Positions 40,080 through 54,704 of a stretch of 64,000 bases of DNA are shown here, one piece after another (the first letter of the stretch is position 1; the number at the start of each line of letters is the position of its first letter). This DNA comes from Pseudomonas sp. TTU2014-080ASC (GTDB taxonomy: Bacteria > Pseudomonadota > Gammaproteobacteria > Pseudomonadales > Pseudomonadaceae), in contig NZ_LKKK01000001.1 in the NCBI RefSeq assembly GCF_001446935.1, forward strand, positions 558,001-622,000, given 5' to 3'. The notes below the pieces were generated by a model. That model was given only the letters and a program-made list of their open reading frames with translations. It searched no databases and was not told the origin of the DNA. The position numbers were made by a program, and so were the translations under genes.

Positions 40080-41030
40080 TCATTCGTTACGAGCGAGTCC
40101 TGGCTGCGAACGCTTTCCTAGCCACTCCATGCCCAGAACCATAACAACCCCGGATAGAGCCAACGCGATCGCGAATATAAGCTGTGGATCCTGCCCAACC
40201 AGATCATTGAATGTATGCGGCCAGAGGTTTTCCTGCAGCAGCGGATAAGACTCACCATGACTGTTTGTCTGCCATGTGAGGGTCTGCTTCCACGGCCAGA
40301 CCTTACCCAGCGAACCCAGCATCAAGCCTGCGAGGAAGGCCAGCGTTACGTCACGAACGTGAAGCAGCAACCAGCCCAACAGGCGCGAAAATGTCATCAG
40401 TCCCAGCGCACACCCCGCGCAAAAGACTGTAAGCACGACAAGATCAAAGTTCTTCACTGCCCCCAGAACCACTGGATAAAGCCCCAAAAGCACCAGAATA
40501 AAACTGCCGGAAATACCTGGCAGAATCATCGCGCTGATCGCAACAGCCCCAGCCAGGAAAAGAATCAGTGGTGTTGCTTCAAGCTGCAGGGGCGCTGCCA
40601 AGGTAATCCAGATAGCCAATGCCAGGCCGGCAGCAAATGTCACCACTCGGCCCACATTCCACAAGACCACTTCACGCCCGACCAGATAGACAGATACCAA
40701 CACTAGCCCGAAGAAGAAGGACCACAGTGGTACCGGATGCTCCAGCATCAAATAACTAATCAAGCGTGCCAAAGTAAAAACACTGGTCAAGATGCCCAGC
40801 AGGACGATCAGCAGAAACGTGGCATTGCAGACTGTCCAGGCTTCCTTGATACGCCCGCGCAGAAACAGAGCAATGGCCTGTGGCGCCGCAGAGAACGAAG
40901 CCAGCAACTTGTCGTAGATGCCGGTAATCAGCGCAACCGTGCCCCCGGAAAAACCCGGCACCACGTCTACAGCTCCCATGGCTAAACCTTTTAAATACAG
41001 CAGTACAGATTCTTTCACAGGATCATCCAA
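40080..41030 (-). CDS. popT: DUF368 undecaprenyl phosphate translocase (PopT-like)
   Basis: This 316-residue membrane protein opens with the DUF368 signature KGLAMGAVDVVPGFSGGTVA, and a second copy-like ISAMILPGISGSFILVLLGL follows near residue 160. Eight or more hydrophobic segments fit the family. DUF368 proteins have been shown to recycle undecaprenyl phosphate across the inner membrane. In P. aeruginosa nlpD and pcm are adjacent; here this gene sits between them. Confidence 0.88.
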   Translation of the reverse strand: MDDPVKESVLLYLKGLAMGAVDVVPGFSGGTVALITGIYDKLLASFSAAPQAIALFLRGRIKEAWTVCNATFLLIVLLGILTSVFTLARLISYLMLEHPVPLWSFFFGLVLVSVYLVGREVVLWNVGRVVTFAAGLALAIWITLAAPLQLEATPLILFLAGAVAISAMILPGISGSFILVLLGLYPVVLGAVKNFDLVVLTVFCAGCALGLMTFSRLLGWLLLHVRDVTLAFLAGLMLGSLGKVWPWKQTLTWQTNSHGESYPLLQENLWPHTFNDLVGQDPQLIFAIALALSGVVMVLGMEWLGKRSQPGLARNE

Positions 41031-41039
41031 ATCGAATTA

Positions 41040-41675
41040 TCAGGTCAGAGTCCCGTTAAGCAACGGTACAAAGCGCACAGCATCCAGTACCTGCCGGGTA
41101 AATCCATCTTCTTCTCTGACGATAAGCAGCAGTTCCTGCACATCTCCGGCACCAACCGGAATAACCAGTCGCCCTCCTGGAGCCAACTGGTCAAGCAGGG
41201 CCTGCGGTACATTAGAAGCCGCAGCTGTAACGATAATGCCGTTGTACGGCCCTAAAGCGTTCCAGCCTTCCCAGCCGTCGCCCCAGCGGAACACCACATT
41301 ACGCAGGTTTAGCTGAGCCAGACGCTCTTTGGCTTTATCTTGCAGGGTTTGAATGCGCTCTACGGTGAATACGCGCTCGACCAGTTGCGCCAAGATCGCG
41401 GTCTGGTATCCCGAGCCAGTACCGATCTCCAGCACCTTGTCCAATGGACCGGCGGCCAGCAGCAGCTCGCTCATGCGGGCCACCATATAAGGCTGGGAGA
41501 TAGTTTGGTTACAGCCGATCGGCAGCGCGGTGTCCTCATAGGCACGGTGAGCCAGAGCTTCATCCACAAACAGATGGCGCGGCGTGCGGCGGATTGTTTC
41601 CAGCACGTGGGCGTTGCTCAGACCTTCTTCATACAGGCGCTGGATCAAACGTTCACGGGTCCGCTGGGAGGTCAT
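41040..41675 (-). CDS. pcm: Protein-L-isoaspartate O-methyltransferase
   Basis: This 211-residue enzyme starts isoaspartate repair in aged proteins using S-adenosylmethionine. It has the SAM motif [15 protein letters not shown] (near 76-90) and the family motif [11 protein letters not shown]. The ATG at 41675 gives the length and start ([18 protein letters not shown]) of the Pseudomonas protein; the longer frame would enter surE. Confidence 0.96.
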   Translation of the reverse strand: MTSQRTRERLIQRLYEEGLSNAHVLETIRRTPRHLFVDEALAHRAYEDTALPIGCNQTISQPYMVARMSELLLAAGPLDKVLEIGTGSGYQTAILAQLVERVFTVERIQTLQDKAKERLAQLNLRNVVFRWGDGWEGWNALGPYNGIIVTAAASNVPQALLDQLAPGGRLVIPVGAGDVQELLLIVREEDGFTRQVLDAVRFVPLLNGTLT

Positions 41676-41716
41676 ACCAATCCCGTGATGATTCAATTCT
41701 TCACGCTCACGGCGAA

Positions 41717-42466
41717 TCACAGTAAGTCCTCCACCCATGTTTGCATGGGACCGAAGCCTTCCTGGAACGTACGATCCAGCTGTAAAGGGGTAATCGAAAC
41801 ATATCCTTGCATGACTGCGTGAAAATCCGTTCCTTGTCCGCCATCTTCTGCGTCTCCGGCAACCGAGATCCAGTAGCCTTCCTTGCCACGTGGATTAACG
41901 ACCTTAACCGGAGCTGCGGCACGCGCACGGTGCCCGAGGCGAGTCAGTTTGATGCCGCGAATATGATCCAGCGGCAGATTGGGGATATTGACATTAAGCA
42001 CAGTTCGCGGCGGTAGTTCCAAGCGCCCCTGCGCTTCGATCAGCTTGCGAGCGACATAGGCCGCTGTAGGCAGATTGTCCGGCTGCCGGGAAAGTAATGA
42101 AAACGCAAAGGCCGGGCGCTGCAGAAAGCGCCCTTCCAACGCAGCCCCCACCGTCCCCGAATAGAGCACATCGTCGCCAAGGTTTGCGCCCAGGTTGATG
42201 CCAGACACAACAATATCTGCCACATCGGGCAGCAGGCCGTTTAGCCCCAGATGCACACAGTCAGTGGGGGTGCCATTGAGGCTGATGAATCCATTGGACA
42301 AGGTGGTTGGATGCAGCGGGCGGTCCAGCGTCAACGCGCTGCTCACGCCGCTTTTGTCCTGATCAGGAGCAATGACGGTACAACTCGCATAATCGGCCAA
42401 TGCCTCGTACAGCGCAGCCAGGCCAGGTGCGGCCACCCCATCATCATTAGAAATCAGAATACGCAT
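41717..42466 (-). CDS. surE: 5'/3'-nucleotidase SurE
   Basis: This 249-residue metal-dependent survival phosphatase starts [15 protein letters not shown] (Asp8-Asp9 metal site), followed by the [20 protein letters not shown] loop with Asn and Ser ligands. It acts on nucleoside monophosphates and short polyphosphate. The gene overlaps truD by 13 nt. Confidence 0.97.
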   Translation of the reverse strand: MRILISNDDGVAAPGLAALYEALADYASCTVIAPDQDKSGVSSALTLDRPLHPTTLSNGFISLNGTPTDCVHLGLNGLLPDVADIVVSGINLGANLGDDVLYSGTVGAALEGRFLQRPAFAFSLLSRQPDNLPTAAYVARKLIEAQGRLELPPRTVLNVNIPNLPLDHIRGIKLTRLGHRARAAAPVKVVNPRGKEGYWISVAGDAEDGGQGTDFHAVMQGYVSITPLQLDRTFQEGFGPMQTWVEDLL

Positions 42467-43512
42467 GTATTTTCCGTCTGCCCTGCAGGCAAAAGATCAA
42501 CCAGCTCGCGCACTACGACAGTGGCGAAGCATCCAGCCGGCAGGACGAATTCCAGTTGCAGAATGTCAGACCCGGGATAATGCCACGACAGGCCGCTAAT
42601 GGGGAGGCGCAGGATGCGACGTTCGTGGTTCATGCCAGCATCAGCCAGCCACGCCACCAGTGTCGGCTCTTGCTGCGCCAGCGCCTGCTCGAGATGTTGC
42701 TCAACCCCGCCCGCAGTGGACTGACCCGCCCCCCATAAAGGTCCTGTGGGATGCAGATCAAGCTTTTCCAGGCGTGGATCTGAACACTGCGCCTCCTCTG
42801 CCAGAAAAAAACTGCGGCTGTCTGTAAACGCCAACAGATCTCCCGGCAGGGCCTGATTCCAAGTCTGCGCCAACACTCGCTCGGCCAATACCTTGTTAAA
42901 CAGGTAGCTGCGAACAGCTGAAAGCAGCCTGGAGCGGATGTTGCGCTTCTCAGGTAACTTTCGTTCATCCGCAAAATGACGGGCATGAGCGATGTTTCCA
43001 CCCTCATAACCGAATCGTTGCAAGCCGTAATAATTCGGCACGCCGTTAGTAGCAATCAGTTGCAGGCGCTGTTCAAGCGCAGCGCGATCAACTTCAAGCT
43101 GGGTCAGACGCAGGGTAAAGCCATTGGCCGAATGCGCGCCACGTTGTAATTTACGGGTATGACGCTGTTGCTTGAGAATGCGCAGACTGGCGTTTTCAGC
43201 CGTACTCAGATCAGGATCAGCCTTACCCGGCAGATGCAGGCTGAACCACTGGCGGGTCAGAGCCTGGCGGTCCTTCAGGCCCGCGTAACTGATCAAACGC
43301 AACGGAACACTGGCAGCTTTGGCAATACGCTTGGCCGCTTCTTCAGTGTTCAGCTCGCGCTTTTCCACCCACAACCACAGATGTTCGCCCTCGCCCGCCA
43401 ACGGAATATCCAAGACCTCATCGACCTGGAAATCTTCAGCGACCGCCTTAAGCACCGCTGTACCGCATGCGCCGCCGTAGGCGCGAGGACCCAGCAGTTC
43501 GAGTTCATTCAT
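42454..43512 (-). CDS. truD: tRNA pseudouridine(13) synthase TruD
   Basis: This 352-residue enzyme makes pseudouridine 13 in tRNA-Glu. Motifs include [19 protein letters not shown] near residue 25, [17 protein letters not shown] with the catalytic Asp near 80, and [15 protein letters not shown] near 155. It overlaps both surE and ispF, as in other gammaproteobacteria. Confidence 0.97.
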   Translation of the reverse strand: MNELELLGPRAYGGACGTAVLKAVAEDFQVDEVLDIPLAGEGEHLWLWVEKRELNTEEAAKRIAKAASVPLRLISYAGLKDRQALTRQWFSLHLPGKADPDLSTAENASLRILKQQRHTRKLQRGAHSANGFTLRLTQLEVDRAALEQRLQLIATNGVPNYYGLQRFGYEGGNIAHARHFADERKLPEKRNIRSRLLSAVRSYLFNKVLAERVLAQTWNQALPGDLLAFTDSRSFFLAEEAQCSDPRLEKLDLHPTGPLWGAGQSTAGGVEQHLEQALAQQEPTLVAWLADAGMNHERRILRLPISGLSWHYPGSDILQLEFVLPAGCFATVVVRELVDLLPAGQTENTCVF

Positions 43513-43982
43513 TGCTTCACCAGCAGCGCCACAGCATGAACGGCAATGCCTTCTTCACGTCCTGTGAATCCCAGTTTTTCTGTGGTGGTGGCCTTTACGT
43601 TGACCTGATCCAGCTCGACCTGCAGGTCCTCGGCAATCAGGTTGCGCATGGTTTCAATGTGCGCTGCCATCTTCGGGGCCTGGGCGACGATCGTGGCGTC
43701 CACATTCCCCACTTGCCAGCCGCGGGCGTGAAGCAGAGACACCACATGGCGCAGCAAAACACGGCTGTCAGCACCTTTGTAGGCTGCATCCGTATCCGGG
43801 AAATGCTTGCCGATATCCCCCAGCGCAGCAGCGCCCAGCAGTGCGTCCGCCAGAGCGTGCAGCAACACATCTCCATCCGAGTGAGCCAGCAACCCGAATT
43901 TATGAGGAATCTGTACGCCACCCAGGGTAATAAAGCTGCCCTCGGTGAAGCGATGAACGTCGTAACCGTGACCAATACGCAT
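43509..43982 (-). CDS. ispF: 2-C-methyl-D-erythritol 2,4-cyclodiphosphate synthase
   Basis: This 157-residue enzyme of the MEP isoprenoid pathway begins [12 protein letters not shown] (zinc Asp8 and His10) and has [20 protein letters not shown] and [18 protein letters not shown]. The ATGA overlap couples it to truD. Its pathway partner ispD lies 3 kb away in the same window. Confidence 0.97.
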   Translation of the reverse strand: MRIGHGYDVHRFTEGSFITLGGVQIPHKFGLLAHSDGDVLLHALADALLGAAALGDIGKHFPDTDAAYKGADSRVLLRHVVSLLHARGWQVGNVDATIVAQAPKMAAHIETMRNLIAEDLQVELDQVNVKATTTEKLGFTGREEGIAVHAVALLVKQ

Positions 43983-44069
43983 AAAAAACTACGCCCTGAA
44001 AAAGTCAGGGCGCAATTCTACATCCTCACAATGACTTACTGGCGAACGCGTATGCTTTACTTGTCGGTT

Positions 44070-44915
44070 TTAGCCTTTCAATGCACTGGCATGATGTCGT
44101 AAGTGGTCATCAATAAAGCTGGCGATGAAGTAATAGCTGTGGTCATAGCCCGGCTGCATACGCAACGTCAGCGGATGGCCAGCTGCCTGCGCGGCGGCTT
44201 TGAGTGCTTCCGGCTTGAGCTGACCTTCGAGAAAGTCATCACGATCGCCCTGATCCACCAAAATCGGCAATCTCTCACTGGCATCTGCAATCAGCGCACA
44301 GGTATCCCACTCGCGCCAGCGCGAGCGGTCTTCCCCAAGATAGTTGCTGAAAGCCTTTTCGCCCCACGGACAATTAACCGGGTTGGTGATTGGAGCAAAG
44401 GCCGAAACCGACAGGTAACGCCCCGGATTACGCAGCGCACAGATCAGCGCGCCATGACCGCCCATAGAATGACCACTGATACCACGCTTATCCGATACCG
44501 GAAAGTTCGCCTCAATCAGAGCAGGCAGTTCCTGTACCACATAGTCATACATACGGTAATGACGGGCCCAAGGCTCCTGGGTTGCATTGACATAAAAGCC
44601 CGCCCCCAGCCCAAAATCCCAAGCCTTATCCGGATCATCCGGTACGTCTTCACCACGCGGACTGGTATCGGGCGCAACGATAATCAGCCCCAGCTCAGCG
44701 GCGAGTTTATGCGCGCCAGCCTTCTGCATGAAGTTTTCGTCCGTGCAGGTCAAGCCGCTCAGCCAGTACAGCACCGGCAATTTTTCACCCTGCTCGGCCT
44801 GGGGCGGCAGGTACACCGCAAACACCATGTCGCAGCCGAGGACAGATGAACGGTGGCGGTAACGCTTATGCCAACCGCCCGCACTCTTCTGGCAAGAGAT
44901 ATTTTCCAGCGTCAT
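44070..44915 (-). CDS. fghA: S-formylglutathione hydrolase
   Basis: This 281-residue esterase-fold enzyme releases formate and glutathione from S-formylglutathione. The nucleophile is Ser147 in [11 protein letters not shown]; Asp and His follow in the C-terminal part ([10 protein letters not shown] and GYDHSYYFI). It is in the same operon as adhC, the preceding step. Confidence 0.97.
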   Translation of the reverse strand: MTLENISCQKSAGGWHKRYRHRSSVLGCDMVFAVYLPPQAEQGEKLPVLYWLSGLTCTDENFMQKAGAHKLAAELGLIIVAPDTSPRGEDVPDDPDKAWDFGLGAGFYVNATQEPWARHYRMYDYVVQELPALIEANFPVSDKRGISGHSMGGHGALICALRNPGRYLSVSAFAPITNPVNCPWGEKAFSNYLGEDRSRWREWDTCALIADASERLPILVDQGDRDDFLEGQLKPEALKAAAQAAGHPLTLRMQPGYDHSYYFIASFIDDHLRHHASALKG

Positions 44916-44969
44916 AAGATCCCCTCAGGACCAGTGCGGGCAACCATTTATAGCTGCCCGCAAGATGGA

Positions 44970-46127
<1,158 letters not shown>

Positions 46128-46209
46128 TCAATGCATGCGATAAATAATCGAACAAAAAACAAAACATTCTTGCTATATAGGGATAATCACCCCCAACAAC
46201 GAGCCTCAC

Positions 46210-47100
46210 ATGAACCGCTGGGAAGGAATTGACGAATTTGTCGCCGTTGCCGAATGCGGCCAATTCACGGCAGCAGCTGAGCGACTAGGCCTCTCCTCTT
46301 CGCAAGTCAGCCGACAGATCGCCCGTCTTGAAGAGCGCCTGCAAACCCGACTGTTTTACCGTAGCACCCGACGTGTCGCCCTAACGGAAGCAGGCAGCAC
46401 TTTTCTCCAACACTGCCAGCGACTTCAAGATGCGCGGGAAGAAGCGCTGCGCGCGATGGGAGATTTAGGCAGCGAACCCAAAGGGCTGCTGCGCATGACA
46501 TGCGCCGTGGCCTACGGAGAGCGTTTTATCGCCCCACTGGTGACCGACTTCATGCTGCAATACCCGCAGCTACGGGTTGAGATCGAACTGAGTAACCGCA
46601 CCCTCGACTTGCTGCATGAGGGGCTTGATTTGGCTATCCGCCTGGGACGCCTGCAAGATTCACGACTGGTTGCCAGCCGGCTTGCTCCCCGGCAGATGTA
46701 CCTTTGTGCAGCCCCAGCGTACCTCGAACATTATGGCCGCCCCCACAGCCTCTCAGAACTAGCCCGGCACAACTGCCTGATAGGCAGTACCGACCTGTGG
46801 AATTTCCAGAACGGCGGACGTGACGCCAGCATCCGGGTCAAAGGCAACTGGCGCTGCAACAGTGGTCAGGCAGTACTGGAGGCCACCCTACGCGGAATGG
46901 GGCTGTGCCAACTACCGGATTACTACGTATTGGAACACCTGCGCAGCGGCGCACTGGTGTCATTACTGGAAAATCAGCAACCACCGGATACTGCTGTCTG
47001 GGCGCTGTATCCGCAGCAGCGCCACCTGTCGCCAAAAGTGCGGCAACTGGTGGACCATCTAAAGAAAGGCTTATCTGAACGCAGCGAATACCGCACTTGA
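46210..47100 (+). CDS. gfnR: LysR-family regulator of formaldehyde detoxification (GfnR-like)
   Basis: This 296-residue LysR regulator has an N-terminal helix-turn-helix (QFTAAAERLGLSSSQVSRQI) and a substrate-binding domain (GLLRMTCAVAYGERFIAPLV). It diverges from adhC-fghA, the position of gfnR in P. aeruginosa, which activates adhC for formaldehyde neutralisation. The name rests on position. Confidence 0.88.
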   Translation: MNRWEGIDEFVAVAECGQFTAAAERLGLSSSQVSRQIARLEERLQTRLFYRSTRRVALTEAGSTFLQHCQRLQDAREEALRAMGDLGSEPKGLLRMTCAVAYGERFIAPLVTDFMLQYPQLRVEIELSNRTLDLLHEGLDLAIRLGRLQDSRLVASRLAPRQMYLCAAPAYLEHYGRPHSLSELARHNCLIGSTDLWNFQNGGRDASIRVKGNWRCNSGQAVLEATLRGMGLCQLPDYYVLEHLRSGALVSLLENQQPPDTAVWALYPQQRHLSPKVRQLVDHLKKGLSERSEYRT

Positions 47101-47814
47101 TCAGGTGCGGTGCAGCCAGAGACGACTCAAACTGAGCAGGTCTTCAGGTCGAGTGACCTTAATGTTATCCGAGCGCCCCTCAACCAGACGTGGTGACTTG
47201 CCGCTCCACTCGATTGCAGACGCCTCATCAGTAACCACCACACCCGCAATCAGTGCATCGGCCATAGCGCGCTGCAACTCACCGACACGGAACATTTGCG
47301 GAGTTAACGCCTGCCAGATTGTTGAGCGATCTACCGTACTCTGCACACGACCATCCGCACCGGCCCGTTTCAAGGTATCTAGCGCTGGGACCGCCAACAA
47401 ACCACCGACCGGATCATCTGCCAACTCACTTAGCAGCAGATCCAGATCGGCCCGGGACAAATTTGGCCGCGCTGCATCATGCACCAGCACCCAGTCATGG
47501 TCCCTGGCGCCCAGCTCAGTCAGTTTGAGTAAACCATTCAGCACAGAATCAGCACGTTCTGCACCGCCGTCCGCGCGCACAATTCGCGCATCACCGGCAC
47601 AGGGCAACGCATGCCAGTAAGGGTCATGCTCAGCCAGGCTGACGACAATGCCGCGCAACTGTGGATGATCCAGAAAGCAATTCAGAGTGTGTTCGATGAT
47701 GGTCTTGTCGACCAACTGCAAATACTGCTTGGGCCTGTCGGCTCGCATCCGGCTACCGATCCCGGCGGCGGGAATCAGTGCCCAGAAAAAGGGGGGATGA
47801 TCTGAGTGCGTCAT
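47101..47814 (-). CDS. ispD: 2-C-methyl-D-erythritol 4-phosphate cytidylyltransferase
   Basis: This 237-residue enzyme of the MEP pathway has the nucleotide-binding loop ALIPAAGIGSRMRADRPKQY (residues 12-31) and LVHDAARPNLS near residue 110. It overlaps ftsB by 4 nt, as in E. coli and Pseudomonas. Confidence 0.97.
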   Translation of the reverse strand: MTHSDHPPFFWALIPAAGIGSRMRADRPKQYLQLVDKTIIEHTLNCFLDHPQLRGIVVSLAEHDPYWHALPCAGDARIVRADGGAERADSVLNGLLKLTELGARDHDWVLVHDAARPNLSRADLDLLLSELADDPVGGLLAVPALDTLKRAGADGRVQSTVDRSTIWQALTPQMFRVGELQRAMADALIAGVVVTDEASAIEWSGKSPRLVEGRSDNIKVTRPEDLLSLSRLWLHRT

Positions 47815-48092
47815 TCGGCCAACTGATAAAGGGTTTCGCCTTCCTTAAGCATACCCAGCTCATGGCGGGCGCGCTCCTCAACGGTCTCCATACCGCTTTT
47901 GAGTTCCATCACTTCAGCCTCAAGAATCCGGTTACGCTCCTGGAGCTGCTCGTTTTCGCCCTGCTGATCAACAATCTGCTGTTTAAGCTCGCGTACCTGC
48001 GCAAGGCTGCCATCCCCCACCCACAGGCGATACTGCAAGCCGGCCAGCAAAGCCAGTAGCACGACAAACACCCAGAATGATTGATTACGCAT
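47811..48092 (-). CDS. ftsB: Cell division protein FtsB
   Basis: This 93-residue divisome protein has one membrane segment (WVFVVLLALLAGLQYRLWVG) and a periplasmic coiled coil (LKQQIVDQQGENEQLQERN). It joins FtsL and FtsQ. The ATG at 48092 is chosen so the membrane segment is near the start; a longer frame to 48185 is not needed. Confidence 0.95.
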   Translation of the reverse strand: MRNQSFWVFVVLLALLAGLQYRLWVGDGSLAQVRELKQQIVDQQGENEQLQERNRILEAEVMELKSGMETVEERARHELGMLKEGETLYQLAE

Positions 48093-48217
48093 AGATGCAA
48101 CAGATTCCAGACGAGCGAGGGGCGACAAATGTCGCCCCTCTTTTACCATGCCTTGGCTCGCGACAAAACGAGCAATGCGACCCAAAGCGATAGTCAGTAC
48201 AAATTACTGCTTAGAAC

Positions 48218-49606
<1,389 letters not shown>

Positions 49607-49623
49607 TTATCGAAACAGCCTGA

Positions 49624-52134
<2,511 letters not shown>

Positions 52135-52267
52135 TCAGTACCGCCGAAGAAAGCGAAGGAAAACTGAAGCCACCCACTGCATTACGCAATGAGCTAGCCC
52201 TGCCGAATCCAGAGGAGTCGACAAAAGCTGTAGTAAGACGGGAGCGTAGTCTACCCGAAAGGGCTTA

Positions 52268-53581
52268 TCAGCTCAAACCTTGATCACTCGTCGGAGGAAT
52301 CCAGTTAATTAAGCCGCGATCTCCAACAATCGAGCGCAATTGCGGGACATTAGCAATCGCCACAACCGCACCATCGCGACGCAGCAGCGGCAATCGGTCA
52401 CGGACAAATACAGGAATACACAACTCATTTAGCAACCGCTTGAGGTCGCGACGCCCACGCCCGCTCACCTCAGCCACCTCTCCCGGACGCCTGTAACCTA
52501 CGGTGTAATGCCCAACGCTCGGCAACACACCGACTTCGACCCGCCCATTACCCGGCAGGCATAGAGCTTGCCCACTACGCACAGGCCACTCGTGCTCCGC
52601 CACAGGCTGGAGCCAACAGCCACTAAGCCACCACACACGCCCTCCCGTACGCCTGAGCTCACCCGAATGCAGACGCCAGACCGGCACCGCATCAGCATCA
52701 GCATCACGTAGCGCCACCCACCCTGCCCAGTGCACACTGTCTGGCATACGTGTGAATGGCCGCAACCAGAAGCGCAGCGCGTTACGCTGCCGGGCCTCAC
52801 TAAGACCACGCAAAACTTCAAGATTGAGAGACGGCAGCCCCAGCCAGCCAATACCAGACGAGTCTGCAGCATCCAATAGATCAATCGCCGCCAGTTCATC
52901 TAATAATTCACCGGCCTCTGCCTGGTGCGCAGCTGAGCGCGCCATCGCCATGGAAACCTGTGGCCAACGTTTCGCTAATTGAGGCATCACCTGCTGGCGT
53001 AAATAGTTACGGGAGAAATGCTCATCGGAATTAGACGGGTCTTCTACCCAGTGCAACCCATGCTCATCAGCATATTCCTGCAGTTCAGCACGAGAAAACC
53101 CCAGAAGCGGCCTCACCAAGTGCCCAGCACCCAGCGGGCGTATGACTGGCATAGCTGCCAACCCCTGCACTCCCGCGCCTCGCACCAGACGAAACAACAA
53201 CGTTTCAGCCTGGTCATCACGATGCTGGGCCACGAACATCACTTCATCAGCCCCAAGGCGCTCTGTAAATGCCTGATAGCGAGCTTCGCGGGCACGTTGC
53301 TCTAGACTTCCCGTATCTTCGACCTGCACGTACACGATCTCAAGCGGGACATGAAGACCAGCACACAGCGCACGGCAATGTTCTGGCCAAGCATCGGCCG
53401 CAGCTTGCAGACCATGATGGATGTGAATAGCGGAAATAGGTGGGAGAGACTCGCGCTGCGCAAGCTGTACCAGTGCATGCAGAAGCACTGTGGAATCCAG
53501 CCCACCGGATAATGCCACCCGCCAGGCCGGAGCTGCGCGCCAGGGAGCCAGTTGCTCCAGCAACCTGGCACGCAGGGTCAT
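52268..53581 (-). CDS. tilS: tRNA(Ile)-lysidine synthase
   Basis: This 437-residue enzyme puts lysidine at position 34 of tRNA-Ile2, which lets it read AUA. The PP-loop ATPase motif is ALSGGLDSTVLLHAL near residue 23, followed by IHIHHGLQ and AQHRDDQAETLLFRL. The C-terminal domain continues to residue 437. It abuts accA. Confidence 0.96.
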   Translation of the reverse strand: MTLRARLLEQLAPWRAAPAWRVALSGGLDSTVLLHALVQLAQRESLPPISAIHIHHGLQAAADAWPEHCRALCAGLHVPLEIVYVQVEDTGSLEQRAREARYQAFTERLGADEVMFVAQHRDDQAETLLFRLVRGAGVQGLAAMPVIRPLGAGHLVRPLLGFSRAELQEYADEHGLHWVEDPSNSDEHFSRNYLRQQVMPQLAKRWPQVSMAMARSAAHQAEAGELLDELAAIDLLDAADSSGIGWLGLPSLNLEVLRGLSEARQRNALRFWLRPFTRMPDSVHWAGWVALRDADADAVPVWRLHSGELRRTGGRVWWLSGCWLQPVAEHEWPVRSGQALCLPGNGRVEVGVLPSVGHYTVGYRRPGEVAEVSGRGRRDLKRLLNELCIPVFVRDRLPLLRRDGAVVAIANVPQLRSIVGDRGLINWIPPTSDQGLS

Positions 53582-54532
53582 TTAGGCGATGCCGTAACTC
53601 ATCAGGCGCTCATAACGACGCTGCAGCAGCGCTTCGGTATCAAGTGCCTTGAGAGTTTTCAATTGCTCAAGCAGTGCCTGGCGGATGGATTCAGCTGCAG
53701 CTGCAGGATTGCTGTGAGCACCACCGAGCGGCTCATTAATCACCTGATCAACGATTCCAAGACCTTTCAGGCGCTCAGCCGTAATACCCATAGCCTCTGC
53801 AGCGTCAGGCGCTTTCTCAGCGGTTTTCCACAAAATGGAGGCACAACCCTCCGGCGAAATCACCGAATAAGTGGAGTACTGCAGCATGTTCAGCTGATCA
53901 CAGACACCAATGGCCAACGCACCACCGGAACCACCCTCACCAATAACGGTGGCAATGATAGGAGTTTTCAGGCGAGCCATCACGCGTAAGTTCCAGGCAA
54001 TCGCCTCACTCTGGTTACGCTCTTCCGCATCAATGCCAGGGTATGCACCCGGCGTATCAATGAAGGTAATGATCGGCATTTTGAAACGCTCAGCCATTTC
54101 CATCAGGCGGCAGGCCTTACGATAGCCCTCAGGACGCGGCATACCGAAGTTGCGGCGCACTTTTTCGCGGATATCACGACCTTTCTGGTGTCCGATCACC
54201 ATCACCGGCTCACCATCCAAACGAGCAACACCACCTACGATGGCAGCATCATCAGAAAAGTGGCGATCACCGTGCAACTCATCGAACTCAGTGAAAACAT
54301 GCTGAAGATAGTCGAGCGTATACGGGCGGCGCGGGTGGCGCGCCAACTGGGCAATCTGCCAGCTGCTGAGATTGCCGAAAATGCTAGCCGTCAGCGACTG
54401 GCTTTTGTCCTGCAGGCGGGCGATTTCATCGCTGATATTCAACGAGTTGTCGTTACCAACCAGGCGAAGCTCTTCGATCTTGGCTTGCAGGTCGGCGATC
54501 GGCTGTTCGAAATCGAGATAATTCGGGTTCAT
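53582..54532 (-). CDS. accA: Acetyl-CoA carboxylase carboxyltransferase subunit alpha
   Basis: This 316-residue subunit forms, with AccD, the carboxyltransferase that makes malonyl-CoA. Motifs are [42 protein letters not shown] and [15 protein letters not shown]. The ATG at 54532 gives the family start [12 protein letters not shown]. Between it and dnaE lie 172 bp with no gene seen. Confidence 0.97.
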   Translation of the reverse strand: MNPNYLDFEQPIADLQAKIEELRLVGNDNSLNISDEIARLQDKSQSLTASIFGNLSSWQIAQLARHPRRPYTLDYLQHVFTEFDELHGDRHFSDDAAIVGGVARLDGEPVMVIGHQKGRDIREKVRRNFGMPRPEGYRKACRLMEMAERFKMPIITFIDTPGAYPGIDAEERNQSEAIAWNLRVMARLKTPIIATVIGEGGSGGALAIGVCDQLNMLQYSTYSVISPEGCASILWKTAEKAPDAAEAMGITAERLKGLGIVDQVINEPLGGAHSNPAAAAESIRQALLEQLKTLKALDTEALLQRRYERLMSYGIA

Positions 54533-54704
54533 ATTCATCCGTCTTGCGTCGACGGCCGAGTGGCCGGGGAGCTGTATCCGTAATCGCGCTCTACCTTATA
54601 GCAGCAAGCGCACTCTGGTCGACACCCGGTTCGGCACGAAATCTTTCAATGCCGCACACCTCGGATGTCAGTTCCGCGCGGTGAGCTCTTCGCCCACCTA
54701 AATT

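Noticed and set aside
41675..41738. Longer pcm start overlapping surE
   Set aside because: The extra 21 residues do not belong to the family; the ATG at 41675 gives the usual start.
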